Positions 34,368-42,548 of a DNA stretch of 64,000 bases are shown here, in pieces. A program made the position numbers and the translations under genes. The notes under the pieces are model-generated. The model worked only from the letters and a program-made list of their open reading frames with translations, was not told where the DNA came from and did not search any database. The stretch's first letter is position 1. Each line of letters opens with the position of its first letter. This DNA comes from Candidatus Avelusimicrobium intestinipullorum (lineage in GTDB: Bacteria > Elusimicrobiota > Elusimicrobia > Elusimicrobiales > Elusimicrobiaceae), in contig CALUXC010000002.1 of assembly GCA_944324635.1 (NCBI GenBank), forward strand, positions 186,001-250,000, read 5' to 3'.

Positions 34368-35729
34368 TTATTTTTGCTCAAAACGGCGGGCTTGCGCCAG
34401 CTCCTGGGATAAGTGAGTTTTTGTTTCCGAAAAAACTTCTTTACGCAGCAGCCACAAAGCCAAAATGTTCGGCACGCACATAACGGCGATGGCGGTATCG
34501 GCCAGCTCCCACACCAGCTTCGGGCTTAAAAAGCCGCCCACGCACATCATGCCCAACCACACGACATAAACCGCCTTTTCCACATTCACGCCCAGGCAAA
34601 ACTGCACGGATTTGGCCGTATAATAGCTCCACCCCACCAGCGTAGAAAAGGCAAACAAAGAAAGCGACACCAGCAAGAAAAAAGAACCGCCAGGAATCGT
34701 GGCAAAAGCATTTTCCGCCAGTTGGGCCCCAAACAGGGTGCCTCCGCGCCAGTCCCCCGCGATGACCACCGTCACCCCGGAAAGCAAGCAAATCACCAGC
34801 GTGTCCCAAAACACGGTACTGGCCGAAATCAGCCCCTGCCGCACGGAATTGGGCGTTTGGGCCGCGGCCGCCGCAATGGCGCCGCTTCCGCTGCCGGCTT
34901 CGTTAGACAGTACTCCGCGGGAAATACCATAGCGCATGGCTTCTTTAATCGTGATACCTACCGCACCGCCCAGCAGGGCCGTGCCGGTAAACGCGCTTTT
35001 GAAAATGCAGGCAATGGCCCAAGGCAATTTATCCGCATGCAGCACTATCACCACCAGGCACAGCAAAATATACACCAGGGCCATCAGCGGCACCAGCCAT
35101 TTGCAAAACGCCGCAATTTTGCGCACGCCGCCCAAAATGACGGTAGCCGTCAGCACCACCAACACGCCCGTGGTCAGCAAGGCAGGCGCTTGAAAAACCG
35201 AATCATAAATATCCACCAGCGAATTGGTTTGAATAAGTGCGTCGGCAAACCCCATCAAAGCCGTAGCGATGGCAAACACGGCGGCGGTTTTTTTCATATT
35301 TAACCCGTTTTTCAGCACATACATCGGCCCGCCCACATATTCGCCCACGGCATTTTTTTCGCGGTATTTCACGGCCAGCACGGCTTCGGCGTATTTGGTG
35401 GCCATGGCAAAAAAGGCCGAGAGCATCATCCAAAACAGGGCTCCCGGGCCGCCCGTAGAAACGGCCGCCGCCACCCCTACAATGTTGCCCGTGCCCACCA
35501 TGGCGGCCAAGGCAATCACCAAAGCGCCAAAACTGCTGATTACGCCTGCGGAAGAACTTTTTTTAAGAGACAGGGAAATGGAATGGAACAGGTGTTTTTG
35601 GATAAATTTCAGCTTCCAGGTAAAGTACAAGCTAATACCCACAATCAACACCATCATCGGCGCTCCCCACAGGAACGCGTTAAATTTTACGACTCCTTGC
35701 GTTACGGCTTCCATAAGACTCTGTTCCAT
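34368..35729 (-). CDS. agcS: Alanine/glycine:cation symporter (AGCS family)
   Basis: A 453-residue inner-membrane symporter that takes up alanine or glycine with Na+ or H+. AGCS motifs are clear: MVGTGNIVGVAAAVSTGGPGA (here read in two parts) and ALFWMMLSAFFAMATKYAEA near residues 80-120, then GGPMYVLKNG. SRGVLSNEAGSGSGAIAAAA appears near residue 285, and a final GWSYYTAKSVQFCLG block near residue 385. The start at 35729 has AAGGAAA upstream; a frame extended to 35927 is rejected because it reads through the divergent promoter region and the neighbouring gene. It diverges from a nucleoside phosphorylase gene with only 64 bp between them. Confidence 0.9.
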   Translation of the reverse strand: MEQSLMEAVTQGVVKFNAFLWGAPMMVLIVGISLYFTWKLKFIQKHLFHSISLSLKKSSSAGVISSFGALVIALAAMVGTGNIVGVAAAVSTGGPGALFWMMLSAFFAMATKYAEAVLAVKYREKNAVGEYVGGPMYVLKNGLNMKKTAAVFAIATALMGFADALIQTNSLVDIYDSVFQAPALLTTGVLVVLTATVILGGVRKIAAFCKWLVPLMALVYILLCLVVIVLHADKLPWAIACIFKSAFTGTALLGGAVGITIKEAMRYGISRGVLSNEAGSGSGAIAAAAAQTPNSVRQGLISASTVFWDTLVICLLSGVTVVIAGDWRGGTLFGAQLAENAFATIPGGSFFLLVSLSLFAFSTLVGWSYYTAKSVQFCLGVNVEKAVYVVWLGMMCVGGFLSPKLVWELADTAIAVMCVPNILALWLLRKEVFSETKTHLSQELAQARRFEQK

Positions 35730-35793
35730 TTGTTTCCTTCTTTTTTGTATAGTATTATTGTTGCAAACACACAACTTGTAAATTTTACCAAAT

Positions 35794-36540
35794 ATGACTC
35801 TTTTATATCCGAAAAACAAAAAACCGTCTCTAAAAGAAATTTCTACCCCTTCGGGGTACGTCCGCCATGTGGCGGCGGGCTTACGCCTGCCCTCCAAGGC
35901 TATTTTGTGCCCCATTTCCTCGCTCACGCGCTATGTGGACAGCCACGCCAAATACAAAAAATACAATTGCGAGGCCGACATCTACGCTCTAACCGGGGAA
36001 GATTTGTGCTTTGTCACCCAGTTTGGCTCGGGCGCGCCGGGCATGACGATGGCCCTGGAAGTATTAATTGCCTTGGGCGTAAAAGAATTTGTATTTATCG
36101 GCCTGGCCGGATCCCTGCAGGAAGAAGTGCAGCCGGCCGATATTGTGCTGTGCCAGGAAGCCCTGTGCGATGACGGCACCTCCCCCTGCTACACCGCCCA
36201 CGAAACCAGCACCCCGAACAAAGCGCTTTTCTCTAAATTAGCCAAGGAACTTAAATCGGCCGGGCAAAGCTTTCACTTGGGGCGCAACTGGACGACGGAC
36301 GCTATCTTCCGCGAAACGAAAGAAGAAGTGAAGCACTACCAAAAGAAAGACGTGCTGACCGTGGAAATGGAAGCCGCCGCTTTTTATGCCGTTTGCGCCA
36401 AACGCAAAGTAAAAGGGGCCGCGGCGTTTGTGGTGAGCGATATGCTGGGCAACTTAAAATGGGAACCGCACTTTGGCGAAAAGCCCATTTTCCGTGCGCT
36501 GGAAGACGTGTACGAAGCCGCACGCAAAGCCTTGAAATAA
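35794..36540 (+). CDS. Purine/uridine nucleoside phosphorylase family protein
   Basis: A 248-residue member of the PNP/UDP phosphorylase family, which splits nucleosides with phosphate. GSGAPGMTMALEVLIALGV near residues 75-93 binds phosphate and ribose, FVFIGLAGSLQ follows, and the ribose-binding VEMEAAAFYAVC near residue 190 is diagnostic of the trimer/hexamer family. VVSDMLG near the end matches the uridine phosphorylase-like SD motif. Together with the thymidine phosphorylase 5 kb away it suggests active nucleoside salvage. The base preference is uncertain; I would try uridine first. It has no obvious Shine-Dalgarno. Confidence 0.85.
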   Translation: MTLLYPKNKKPSLKEISTPSGYVRHVAAGLRLPSKAILCPISSLTRYVDSHAKYKKYNCEADIYALTGEDLCFVTQFGSGAPGMTMALEVLIALGVKEFVFIGLAGSLQEEVQPADIVLCQEALCDDGTSPCYTAHETSTPNKALFSKLAKELKSAGQSFHLGRNWTTDAIFRETKEEVKHYQKKDVLTVEMEAAAFYAVCAKRKVKGAAAFVVSDMLGNLKWEPHFGEKPIFRALEDVYEAARKALK

Positions 36541-36545
36541 ATTCC

Positions 36546-36573
36546 TGCGCCGCCAAAAGCGGCGCATTTTTTT
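36546..36573 (+). terminator. Intrinsic terminator after the nucleoside phosphorylase
   Basis: Stem TGCGCCGC / GCGGCGCA with a short loop followed by seven T's. Confidence 0.92.
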
Positions 36574-36574
36574 G

Positions 36575-36607
36575 CAAAAATACGGGGCGGATTTTCCGCC
36601 CCGTATT
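36575..36607 (-). terminator. Intrinsic terminator after the receptor kinase gene
   Basis: Stem AATACGGGGCGG / CCGCCCCGTATT; on the minus strand TTTTTGC follows. It lies back to back with the plus-strand terminator. Confidence 0.9.
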
Positions 36608-36622
36608 GTTATTTTCAAATGT

Positions 36623-38110
36623 TTAATAATGGGTCCGTTCCAAATCGTCCGGAAGCGGGTCAATGTCTTTCAGGCGGCTCCAGAACTCATCAATGGTTTG
36701 AATACGTTCTTTGGGGTCTTCCTTCAAGGCATCTTCCAGCAGGGCGTCCACTGCCGGCGGCACGTTGGGCGCCAGTTTGGAAGCGGGAACGATTTTTTTG
36801 TTGGCGATATCAAAGCCTTTCACCGTCCAGGGCACCTGGCCCACCAAGGCTTCATACAAGCACAGCGCCAGGGAGTACACGTCCGACTGTTTGCGCATAA
36901 ACCCTTTCTGCTGTTCGGGCGCCATATAGGCCGGCGTACCGGCCACGGTGCGGGCACCGGTTTGGTGGTCCACCGATTTTTTGGCTACGCCAAAATCCAT
37001 GACTTTGGCCTTATCGTCGCCAAAAATCATAATGTTGCCGGGTTTTAAGTCGCAGTGAATAATATCCTGCGAATGGGCATACTGCAAACCGCGGCAGACG
37101 TATTCAAAAATCTGTTTGGCTTTGGAAAAGGGCAAGCGTCCGTCAATATCCAAGCGGGTTTCCAGGGTTTGCCCGTCCACATATTCAAACACCAAATAAA
37201 GGGAGCTTTCCGACTCAATAACCGTATAGATTTCCACAATGCACGGGTGACGTAATAAGGCCACCATGCGCGCTTCGGACAGAAATTGCTCGCGCACGTA
37301 CGAGCTGCGCACCAGCTCGGGGCGTACCCGTTTGATGGCTACCTTGCGTTTAAGCACTTTGTCGTACGCTTCGTACACTTTCCCCATGCCGCCTTCACCA
37401 ATTTGGCGGATAAAATCGTACTGTTCCTTCACCTCTACTTCGCGGCGGGAAAACGCATTTTTGGGCTGACGGAAAACATCTTCGTAGCGCCAATACACAA
37501 ACAACAACACCGCTACAAATACCGCAATAAAGTACAGCGTTACCCAGCGGGGGGCGGATTTCTTTTCGGCGGGCTGTTCCGGCTTGCGGGCGGCTTCGCC
37601 CAAGGTTTTCTCGTCCAGTTCTTTTTGCAGTTTTTGAGCCAGGCGGGAAGCGGGATTTAGCTTCAGGGCCGTCTCCACATCAATGCGGGCGCGTTCGTAG
37701 TCCTTCATTTGCATATAGGCGCCGCCGCGCAAAATGTAGGCGCGGGAATCCTGCGGGGCAACGGCTATGGCCTGCCCGGCGGAATAGATTACATCGTCAT
37801 AACGGCCCAAGCCGTCGTAGGCGATAGCCAACAACAAATGGAAGCGGTTATCCAAAAAGTTTTGGGCGGTTAAATCGTTAATCCGGCGGATAACCTCATT
37901 AAAGCGTTTGTTTTTAAGCTGATTGTTCAAAGAAGCGATTTCGGCGTTGCGGGCTTGTTGGTTAAAAGCCTTGGTTTGAGCGGGTGTATTGGTATGGGAA
38001 GAAAAGTTCCCCCCCACAATCAGCGGTGCACTTTCATGAGCCGGCGCAGCACACAAGGCCGCCCCGCACCACAATATACCCACCAATAAAAGGATCGTCT
38101 TTCTAAACAT
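36623..38110 (-). CDS. TPR-containing transmembrane Ser/Thr protein kinase
   Basis: A 495-residue kinase with an unusual order of parts. A signal-like N-terminus (TILLLVGILWCGAALCAAP) is followed by about 150 residues with tetratricopeptide-like repeats (NRFHLLLAIAYDGLGRYDD, then SRAYILRGGAYMQMKDYERA). A membrane helix lies near residues 190-210 (LYFIAVFVAVLLFVYW). A complete Hanks-type kinase domain runs to the C-terminus: IGEGGMGKVYEAYD, the ATP lysine in KVAIKRV, the catalytic loop IIHCDLKPGNIM, MDFGVA and GTPAYMAPEQ. All catalytic residues are present. Most bacterial kinases place the catalytic domain first and the sensor outside at the C-terminus. Here the sensor is N-terminal, so TPRs in the periplasm and kinase in the cytoplasm are predicted. 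It diverges from murI. Confidence 0.88.
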   Translation of the reverse strand: MFRKTILLLVGILWCGAALCAAPAHESAPLIVGGNFSSHTNTPAQTKAFNQQARNAEIASLNNQLKNKRFNEVIRRINDLTAQNFLDNRFHLLLAIAYDGLGRYDDVIYSAGQAIAVAPQDSRAYILRGGAYMQMKDYERARIDVETALKLNPASRLAQKLQKELDEKTLGEAARKPEQPAEKKSAPRWVTLYFIAVFVAVLLFVYWRYEDVFRQPKNAFSRREVEVKEQYDFIRQIGEGGMGKVYEAYDKVLKRKVAIKRVRPELVRSSYVREQFLSEARMVALLRHPCIVEIYTVIESESSLYLVFEYVDGQTLETRLDIDGRLPFSKAKQIFEYVCRGLQYAHSQDIIHCDLKPGNIMIFGDDKAKVMDFGVAKKSVDHQTGARTVAGTPAYMAPEQQKGFMRKQSDVYSLALCLYEALVGQVPWTVKGFDIANKKIVPASKLAPNVPPAVDALLEDALKEDPKERIQTIDEFWSRLKDIDPLPDDLERTHY

Positions 38111-38161
38111 AAGGATATTCTAGCACAAAGAAAGGGTTTTGTTCCAATGGCGCATAATTAA

Positions 38162-38167
38162 TATAAT
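38162..38167 (+). promoter_or_regulatory. -10-like TATAAT abutting murI
   Basis: TATAAT ends 7 nt before the murI ATG. The intervening AAGGATT looks like a ribosome-binding site, so this may be a very short leader or a leaderless start. Confidence 0.4.
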
Positions 38168-38174
38168 AAGGATT

Positions 38175-38975
38175 ATGAAAAAACAACCCATCGGCGTATT
38201 TGATTCCGGGCTGGGCGGGCTGACCATTCTAAACGCCCTGCGCCGCGAACTGCCGCAGGAAGATTTAATTTATTTTGGGGATACCGCCAACGTGCCTTAC
38301 GGCTCCAAATCCAAGACGGCGGTGACCAAATTTTCGCTGGCTATTGCCCGCTTTTTGGAAAGCCAGGGAGTAAAGCTGATTGTAGTGGCGTGCAATACGG
38401 CCTCCGCCCAGGCGCTGACGGAACTGCGCAAGCAGATTTCGGTGCCGGTAATGGGTGTGATAGAACCCGGGGCCGGAAAAGCCGTGCGCACCACCCGCAA
38501 CGGGCGTATTGCCGTATTGGGAACGGAAGGAACCGTAAAAAGCAACGCCTATCCAAAAGCGCTCTTAAAAAGTGCACCCGGGGTGCGCGTTACACAGCAG
38601 GCCTGCCCGCTGTTCGTGCCTTTGGTGGAAGAAAACTGGGGCAAAACCCCTGCCGCCAAGCTGATTGCCCAAACGTATTTGGCCCCGGTGCAAAAAAGCG
38701 GTGCCGATACGGTGATTTTGGGCTGTACGCATTACCCGGTGTTAAAACCCGTTATTTCCAAAATTTTAGGCAGCAAAGTCCGCCTGGTGGACTCGGCCGA
38801 TACCCTGGCCGAAGCCGCGCGTGAATTTCTGCTTTCCCGCGGCCAAGCCCAAACCAAAGGCAAAGGCCGCGTGCGCATTTTTGCCAGCGACGACCCCGCC
38901 CGCTTCAAACGCCTGGCCGGCTATTTGTTGGCCGGCAAAATAGGCGCGGTGAAACTAAAAAAACTGGATTTATGA
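38175..38975 (+). CDS. murI: Glutamate racemase
   Basis: A 266-residue cofactor-independent racemase that makes D-glutamate for peptidoglycan. PIGVFDSGLGGLTILN at the N-terminus and FGDTANVPYG follow the family. The two catalytic cysteines are in VVACNTASAQAL (near residue 73) and VILGCTHYPVLKP (near residue 185). The start at 38175 gives the standard N-terminus. It overlaps the next gene by 4 bp (ATGA), so the two are coupled. murB lies 6 kb away. Confidence 0.95.
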   Translation: MKKQPIGVFDSGLGGLTILNALRRELPQEDLIYFGDTANVPYGSKSKTAVTKFSLAIARFLESQGVKLIVVACNTASAQALTELRKQISVPVMGVIEPGAGKAVRTTRNGRIAVLGTEGTVKSNAYPKALLKSAPGVRVTQQACPLFVPLVEENWGKTPAAKLIAQTYLAPVQKSGADTVILGCTHYPVLKPVISKILGSKVRLVDSADTLAEAAREFLLSRGQAQTKGKGRVRIFASDDPARFKRLAGYLLAGKIGAVKLKKLDL

Positions 38976-39664
38976 AAATATACGCAGACAACCGAATGCT
39001 CGCCCTGGGCCTGGTGGGAGGAACCGTTTCCCGCCATGGGGGCAACATGCGCGAGCGGGCCGCCCAATCGGCGCTGTATGAAAAGTTAAACGTGCCGGAC
39101 AACAAAATCCTGCACTTTCATCAAACCCACAGCGACCGTATTATCCACATCGCTTCGGACGCGGACGCCTTAGCCTTCCAAAACCAGCCCGAACAAGAAG
39201 CCGACGCCTGGCTTTTTTCCTGCGGCGGCTGGGGCGCTGCCATTTTGACGGCAGACTGCGTACCGCTCTTTTTATGGAACGAAACGGCCGACTTTTTCGC
39301 CTTGGCACACTGCGGCTGGCGCGGCGTAGTGGGGCAGCTGCCCTATAAAACCGCCTCCGCCATGCGCCAGGCGGGCGCACAAGGCACTATTTACGGATGG
39401 CTGGGGCCGCACATTCAAAGCTGCTGCTTTGAGGTACAGCAGGACGTGGCCGACCAGTTTTCCGCACAGAGCGTCGTGCACAAAGACGGCAAAATCTTCG
39501 TTAACCTAAATACGGAAATTCTGCTCCAGCTCCAGCTGGCGGGCCTCAACGCGCAAGACGTCAAAACCCCATACTATTGCACCTGTGGCGACCGGGAAAA
39601 CTTCTTCTCCTGGCGCAGGGACCACGTGCGGGACAGCCTGCTGTCTTTCATTTACAAACCATAA
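38972..39664 (+). CDS. pgeF: Multi-copper polyphenol oxidase / purine nucleoside phosphorylase-like (YfiH, PgeF family)
   Basis: A 230-residue YfiH/LACC1-family protein. Members have been reported as peptidoglycan-editing factors that prevent wrong amino acids in muropeptides, and as purine nucleoside-cleaving enzymes. The zinc-site motifs are intact: HFHQTHSDRI near residue 49, LTADCVPLF near 90 and ALAHCGWRGV near 110, followed by GPHIQSCCFEV. Coupling to murI by an ATGA overlap supports a role near cell-wall synthesis rather than phenol oxidation. The gene name is assigned from family and context. Confidence 0.88.
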   Translation: MKIYADNRMLALGLVGGTVSRHGGNMRERAAQSALYEKLNVPDNKILHFHQTHSDRIIHIASDADALAFQNQPEQEADAWLFSCGGWGAAILTADCVPLFLWNETADFFALAHCGWRGVVGQLPYKTASAMRQAGAQGTIYGWLGPHIQSCCFEVQQDVADQFSAQSVVHKDGKIFVNLNTEILLQLQLAGLNAQDVKTPYYCTCGDRENFFSWRRDHVRDSLLSFIYKP

Positions 39665-39691
39665 AAAAGCCCCGGCAAACCGGGGCTTTTT
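39663..39691. terminator. Bidirectional terminator between pgeF and the antiporter
   Basis: Stem AAGCCCCGG / CCGGGGCTT with a CAAA loop and A/T tracts on the two sides. Confidence 0.95.
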
Positions 39692-39702
39692 CAAATCCGC
39701 TT

Positions 39703-41037
39703 TTAGGCCTTGGGGGCCGAGTCCCCTTCCGCGGGAGCTTGCGGAGCAGGCTGTTGCGCTTCGGTCGGCGCGGGCAACGCCGCTTCAGGCTCCGCGGCGG
39801 GCTGTTCTTCTTGGGCATGGCGGTAAAACAACGCTTTTCCCACCCACTTCAAACCGCCTTTTTCAATACGGAAAGACATCAGGTTGGACAGTACCACGCT
39901 AAAGAAAATGACCGCATAAATCACGTCTTGTATCACGGCCCCTTCCTGCGGCAGCTGGGAGGCAATCATCGCCGCCAACACCGCACTGACCAGCCCGTTG
40001 GGGCACATGGCCATGATAACGGAGCAGTCCGCGCGGGTGATTTTTTTGGAAATGCAGTAATTAACCACAGGCGCGCGGAAAATCAATTTGGCCAGCGCCA
40101 GCATAAACCCGATGGCCAGCAAATCAATCCGCCCCAGACGAATACAAATACCCATATACACAAAGAACAGGGTTTTGAAAATAAATTCTATTTCGTCAAA
40201 GAAATCCTTTTCTCCGGCGTTAAGCGACATCAAGCGTTCATAGTCCAGCTTGGGCAGCCACAGGCGTTTAATCAGCCGAATGTTCCCCGCCACCACGCCA
40301 AACGCCAGCGTAGCGATAGCGCCGTCCCCGCCGATAAGCCCGCTTACGCTATACACCAACAGCACGAACGCAAACGTCAGCGATACGGCGTTTTCCAAAC
40401 GGCGCACACGGTTCAAAATGCCCATCCAAAAAAGCCCCGCCGCCAAGGCAAACAAAATGCCTATTCCAAACGACTTGCCGACGTCCGCCGCCAGCATGCC
40501 GGCAGACACCGTCCCCCCGCGCGACGCGGCCGACAGCAACGCCAGCGCCAGCACAATGGAGTATACCCCCGTCAAGTTCGCTTCCAAAAAGAGGATCGTT
40601 TTGGTGGTTTTGGCCACTTTCAGTTTGGCCAGCATGGGCGTAATGATAGCCGTGGAGTTATCGGCCACGATAGAACCGATAATCAAAGCGTACGTTTGCG
40701 GAATGCCCAACGTCCACTCGGTCAGGCAGGCAATCACCGCGGTGATAAGCACAAAGCAAACGGTGGTCAGCAGCAACCCCTGCCCTACCGCTCCCCGCAG
40801 GGACAAAATGCGAAATTCCAACCCGCTCTTAAACAGCACCACAATCAAAGCCAGCGTGGTAAAAATCTGGCCCGCTTCACCAAACGCATCGGGGCTGACC
40901 ACATGCAGCACAGGCCCCATCAAAATACCCAAAATCATTAAGGGCAGCACGTCCGGCAGGCGCGTTTTTTCAAACATAGAAGAAAAAACGTGTCCCAAAA
41001 ACAACAATACCCCAATAAATAAAATCGCGTAAGTCAT
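39703..41037 (-). CDS. Monovalent cation:proton antiporter-2 (CPA2) family protein
   Basis: A 444-residue Kef/NapA-type antiporter with about 12 helices (FIGVLLFLGHVFSSMFEKTR, then LPLMILGILMGPVLHV). LIVVLFKSGLEF matches the L-F-x-x-G-L-E/D-F motif of helix 3. GSIVADNSTAIITPML is the ion-binding region in the middle, in the position where CPA2 members carry an Asp-containing motif. There is no C-terminal RCK/TrkA domain. Instead the last 40 residues are a Pro/Ala/Glu-rich tail, unusual and probably disordered. The transported ion (Na+ or K+) cannot be read. TATAAT ends 6 nt before the chosen start at 41037. Confidence 0.85.
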   Translation of the reverse strand: MTYAILFIGVLLFLGHVFSSMFEKTRLPDVLPLMILGILMGPVLHVVSPDAFGEAGQIFTTLALIVVLFKSGLEFRILSLRGAVGQGLLLTTVCFVLITAVIACLTEWTLGIPQTYALIIGSIVADNSTAIITPMLAKLKVAKTTKTILFLEANLTGVYSIVLALALLSAASRGGTVSAGMLAADVGKSFGIGILFALAAGLFWMGILNRVRRLENAVSLTFAFVLLVYSVSGLIGGDGAIATLAFGVVAGNIRLIKRLWLPKLDYERLMSLNAGEKDFFDEIEFIFKTLFFVYMGICIRLGRIDLLAIGFMLALAKLIFRAPVVNYCISKKITRADCSVIMAMCPNGLVSAVLAAMIASQLPQEGAVIQDVIYAVIFFSVVLSNLMSFRIEKGGLKWVGKALFYRHAQEEQPAAEPEAALPAPTEAQQPAPQAPAEGDSAPKA

Positions 41038-41043
41038 ATAAAA

Positions 41044-41049
41044 ATTATA
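41044..41049 (-). promoter_or_regulatory. -10-like TATAAT abutting the antiporter start
   Basis: On the minus strand TATAAT plus six bases (TTTTAT) leads directly into ATG. There is no Shine-Dalgarno, so a leaderless mRNA is predicted. Confidence 0.5.
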
Positions 41050-41087
41050 CGAAAAAAGGACTCTTGCGCGGGGGAGCAATAATTTAT

Positions 41088-41093
41088 TTTAAT
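41088..41093 (+). promoter_or_regulatory. -10-like TTTAAT abutting the receiver-GGDEF gene
   Basis: TTTAAT is followed by six bases and the ATG at 41100. Another in-frame ATG lies directly at 41094. The nearest GGGGGAG is too far upstream for normal initiation. Confidence 0.35.
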
Positions 41094-41099
41094 ATGCTT

Positions 41100-42029
41100 A
41101 TGGAACACAATGCAAAAATCCTGCTGGCGGACGATTCCCACGCCATTCGCTTTTTAGTATCCGAAATTCTGACCAATGCCGGTTTTACCGTAGTGGAAGC
41201 GGAAGACGGACAAGAAGCCATTGAAAAAACATATAAAGAAAACCCCGATTTGCTGATTTTGGACTACGAAATGCCCAAAAAGACCGGGTTTGAAGTCGTG
41301 CGCGAAGTGCGCAGCCGCACGGGTTATTTGCATACGCCCATTATCATTTTTACCGCCGTGAGCGACAAATCCACCAAACTGGAAGGCCTGGGGCTGGATA
41401 TAGACGACTATTTAACCAAGCCCGCCGATGAGGACGAAATCGTCGCCCGCGTGAAGTTGCTGCTCAAACGCAACAAGCAAAAAATGGACTGCAACCCCTT
41501 AACCCGCCTGCCCGGAAACCCGTCCATTCAGGCCCGCGTGGAAGCGGAAATTGCCAGCGGCAGACCTTTTGCCGTGCTGTATTGCGACTTAAACAATTTC
41601 AAATCTTTTAACGATAAATACGGTTTTGAAGCGGGCGACCGCGTGCTGAAAACCGAGTCGGACATTATCGTCCGAGCCGCCGAACAGGACCCGACTTCCT
41701 TTGTGGGGCATATCGGCGGGGACGATTTTATCGTCGTCTGCTCGTTTGACAAAGCGGAAGCCATCGCGCAGGAAATCACTTCCAAGACAGACGCCCTGGC
41801 CCCCACCTTCTATAATGATGAGGACCGCGCCAACGGCTATATGATTTCCACCAACCGCAAAGGCGAAATGGAAAAATTCAAATTTCTTTCCATCGGCATT
41901 GGCATCGTGCACAATACCAAACGCCCGCTGACCTCGTTTGCCATGGTCAGCAATATCGGCAGCGAACTAAAGTGCCTGGCCAAAAAGCATGAAGACGGCA
42001 GTTTTTACGTGTTAGACCGCCGCGCCTAG
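41100..42029 (+). CDS. Response regulator with GGDEF domain (putative diguanylate cyclase)
   Basis: A 309-residue two-domain signalling protein. The receiver has Asp11/Asp12, phospho-acceptor Asp55 in LILDYEMPKKTG and Lys107 in YLTKPAD. After a linker, the GGDEF domain begins LTRLPGNPSI (near residue 134) and contains CDLNNFKSFNDKYG and the active loop HIGGDDF at 206-210. The loop is GGDDF instead of GGDEF, and the allosteric RxxD inhibition site upstream is absent. It may therefore make cyclic di-GMP without feedback control, or be weakly active. No membrane segment or PilZ protein is seen. The start may be 41094 (two codons longer). It diverges from the antiporter. Confidence 0.85.
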   Translation: MEHNAKILLADDSHAIRFLVSEILTNAGFTVVEAEDGQEAIEKTYKENPDLLILDYEMPKKTGFEVVREVRSRTGYLHTPIIIFTAVSDKSTKLEGLGLDIDDYLTKPADEDEIVARVKLLLKRNKQKMDCNPLTRLPGNPSIQARVEAEIASGRPFAVLYCDLNNFKSFNDKYGFEAGDRVLKTESDIIVRAAEQDPTSFVGHIGGDDFIVVCSFDKAEAIAQEITSKTDALAPTFYNDEDRANGYMISTNRKGEMEKFKFLSIGIGIVHNTKRPLTSFAMVSNIGSELKCLAKKHEDGSFYVLDRRA

Positions 42030-42044
42030 AATCAGCTTTCCCAA

Positions 42045-42074
42045 CAAAAAACCCGCCTTTTCGGCGGGTTTTTT
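42045..42074. terminator. Bidirectional terminator between receiver-GGDEF gene and crcB
   Basis: Stem AAAAAACCCGCC / GGCGGGTTTTTT with a TTTTC loop between convergent genes. Confidence 0.95.
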
Positions 42075-42089
42075 ATTAAATTAATCTAT

Positions 42090-42452
42090 TCACCACGCGT
42101 GGTGCAGCCTAAACCCGGCCCACACCGCGGCCAAACAAACCAGCACATTTAGCAACACATTGCAGGCCGCCAGGAAAAATTCCTTATTATGATATAAGGA
42201 AAGCGTATCCAGCGAAAAAGAAGAAAACGTGGTAAACCCGCCCAACAGCCCCACCACCAAAAATAAACGGCCCGGGTGAGCCGGGTTTTCAAAATACGGG
42301 GCCAAGTAGCCAATGGCCAAGCTGCCCAGCACGTTTACGGCCAAAGTGGCCCAATGCCCGCGGAAAGCCAGCGCTGCCGCACCGGCGCTCACGCCATAGC
42401 GCAAGGCCGCTCCTACAAAACCGCCTAATCCTACGTATAAGAAACTCATCAT
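42090..42452 (-). CDS. crcB: Fluoride ion channel CrcB/Fluc
   Basis: A 120-residue four-helix membrane protein that forms dual-topology dimers exporting fluoride. LYVGLGGFVGAALRYGVSAG at the N-terminus with its conserved GG-x-x-G-x-x-x-RY motif is diagnostic, as are VNVLGSLAIGYLAPY and GLLGGFTTFSSFSLDTL. Two adjacent ATG codons at 42452 and 42449 are both possible starts; a longer frame to 42518 is not likely. I looked for a fluoride riboswitch in the 70 bp upstream and did not find one. It forms a single-gene unit between two terminators. Confidence 0.93.
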   Translation of the reverse strand: MMSFLYVGLGGFVGAALRYGVSAGAAALAFRGHWATLAVNVLGSLAIGYLAPYFENPAHPGRLFLVVGLLGGFTTFSSFSLDTLSLYHNKEFFLAACNVLLNVLVCLAAVWAGFRLHHAW

Positions 42453-42496
42453 ATACTTTAATTTTACAAAATTGCCGCTTCCCGGTTTTACCCCCA

Positions 42497-42530
42497 ACAA
42501 AAAAGAACGGGCCTTCAAGCCCGTTCTTTT
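42497..42530. terminator. Terminator after pgm
   Basis: Stem AAAAGAACGGGC / GCCCGTTCTTTT between pgm and crcB, both on the minus strand. Confidence 0.88.
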
Positions 42531-42548
42531 GGAGTGTGTTTCAAAGCA

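Noticed and set aside
35730..35927. 66-codon N-terminal extension of the alanine symporter
   Set aside because: It would read across the divergent promoter and the start of the nucleoside phosphorylase gene, and the internal start has a ribosome-binding site.
39577..40941. 454-codon plus-strand frame opposite the antiporter
   Set aside because: It is rich in Arg, His and Gln with no motif, and is antisense to a protein with clear membrane helices; it is a shadow frame in GC-rich DNA.
42450..42535. Fluoride riboswitch upstream of crcB
   Set aside because: I looked for the conserved GG-GAUGG/CC pattern and pseudoknot-forming segment; the short gap holds only the pgm terminator and AT-rich DNA.
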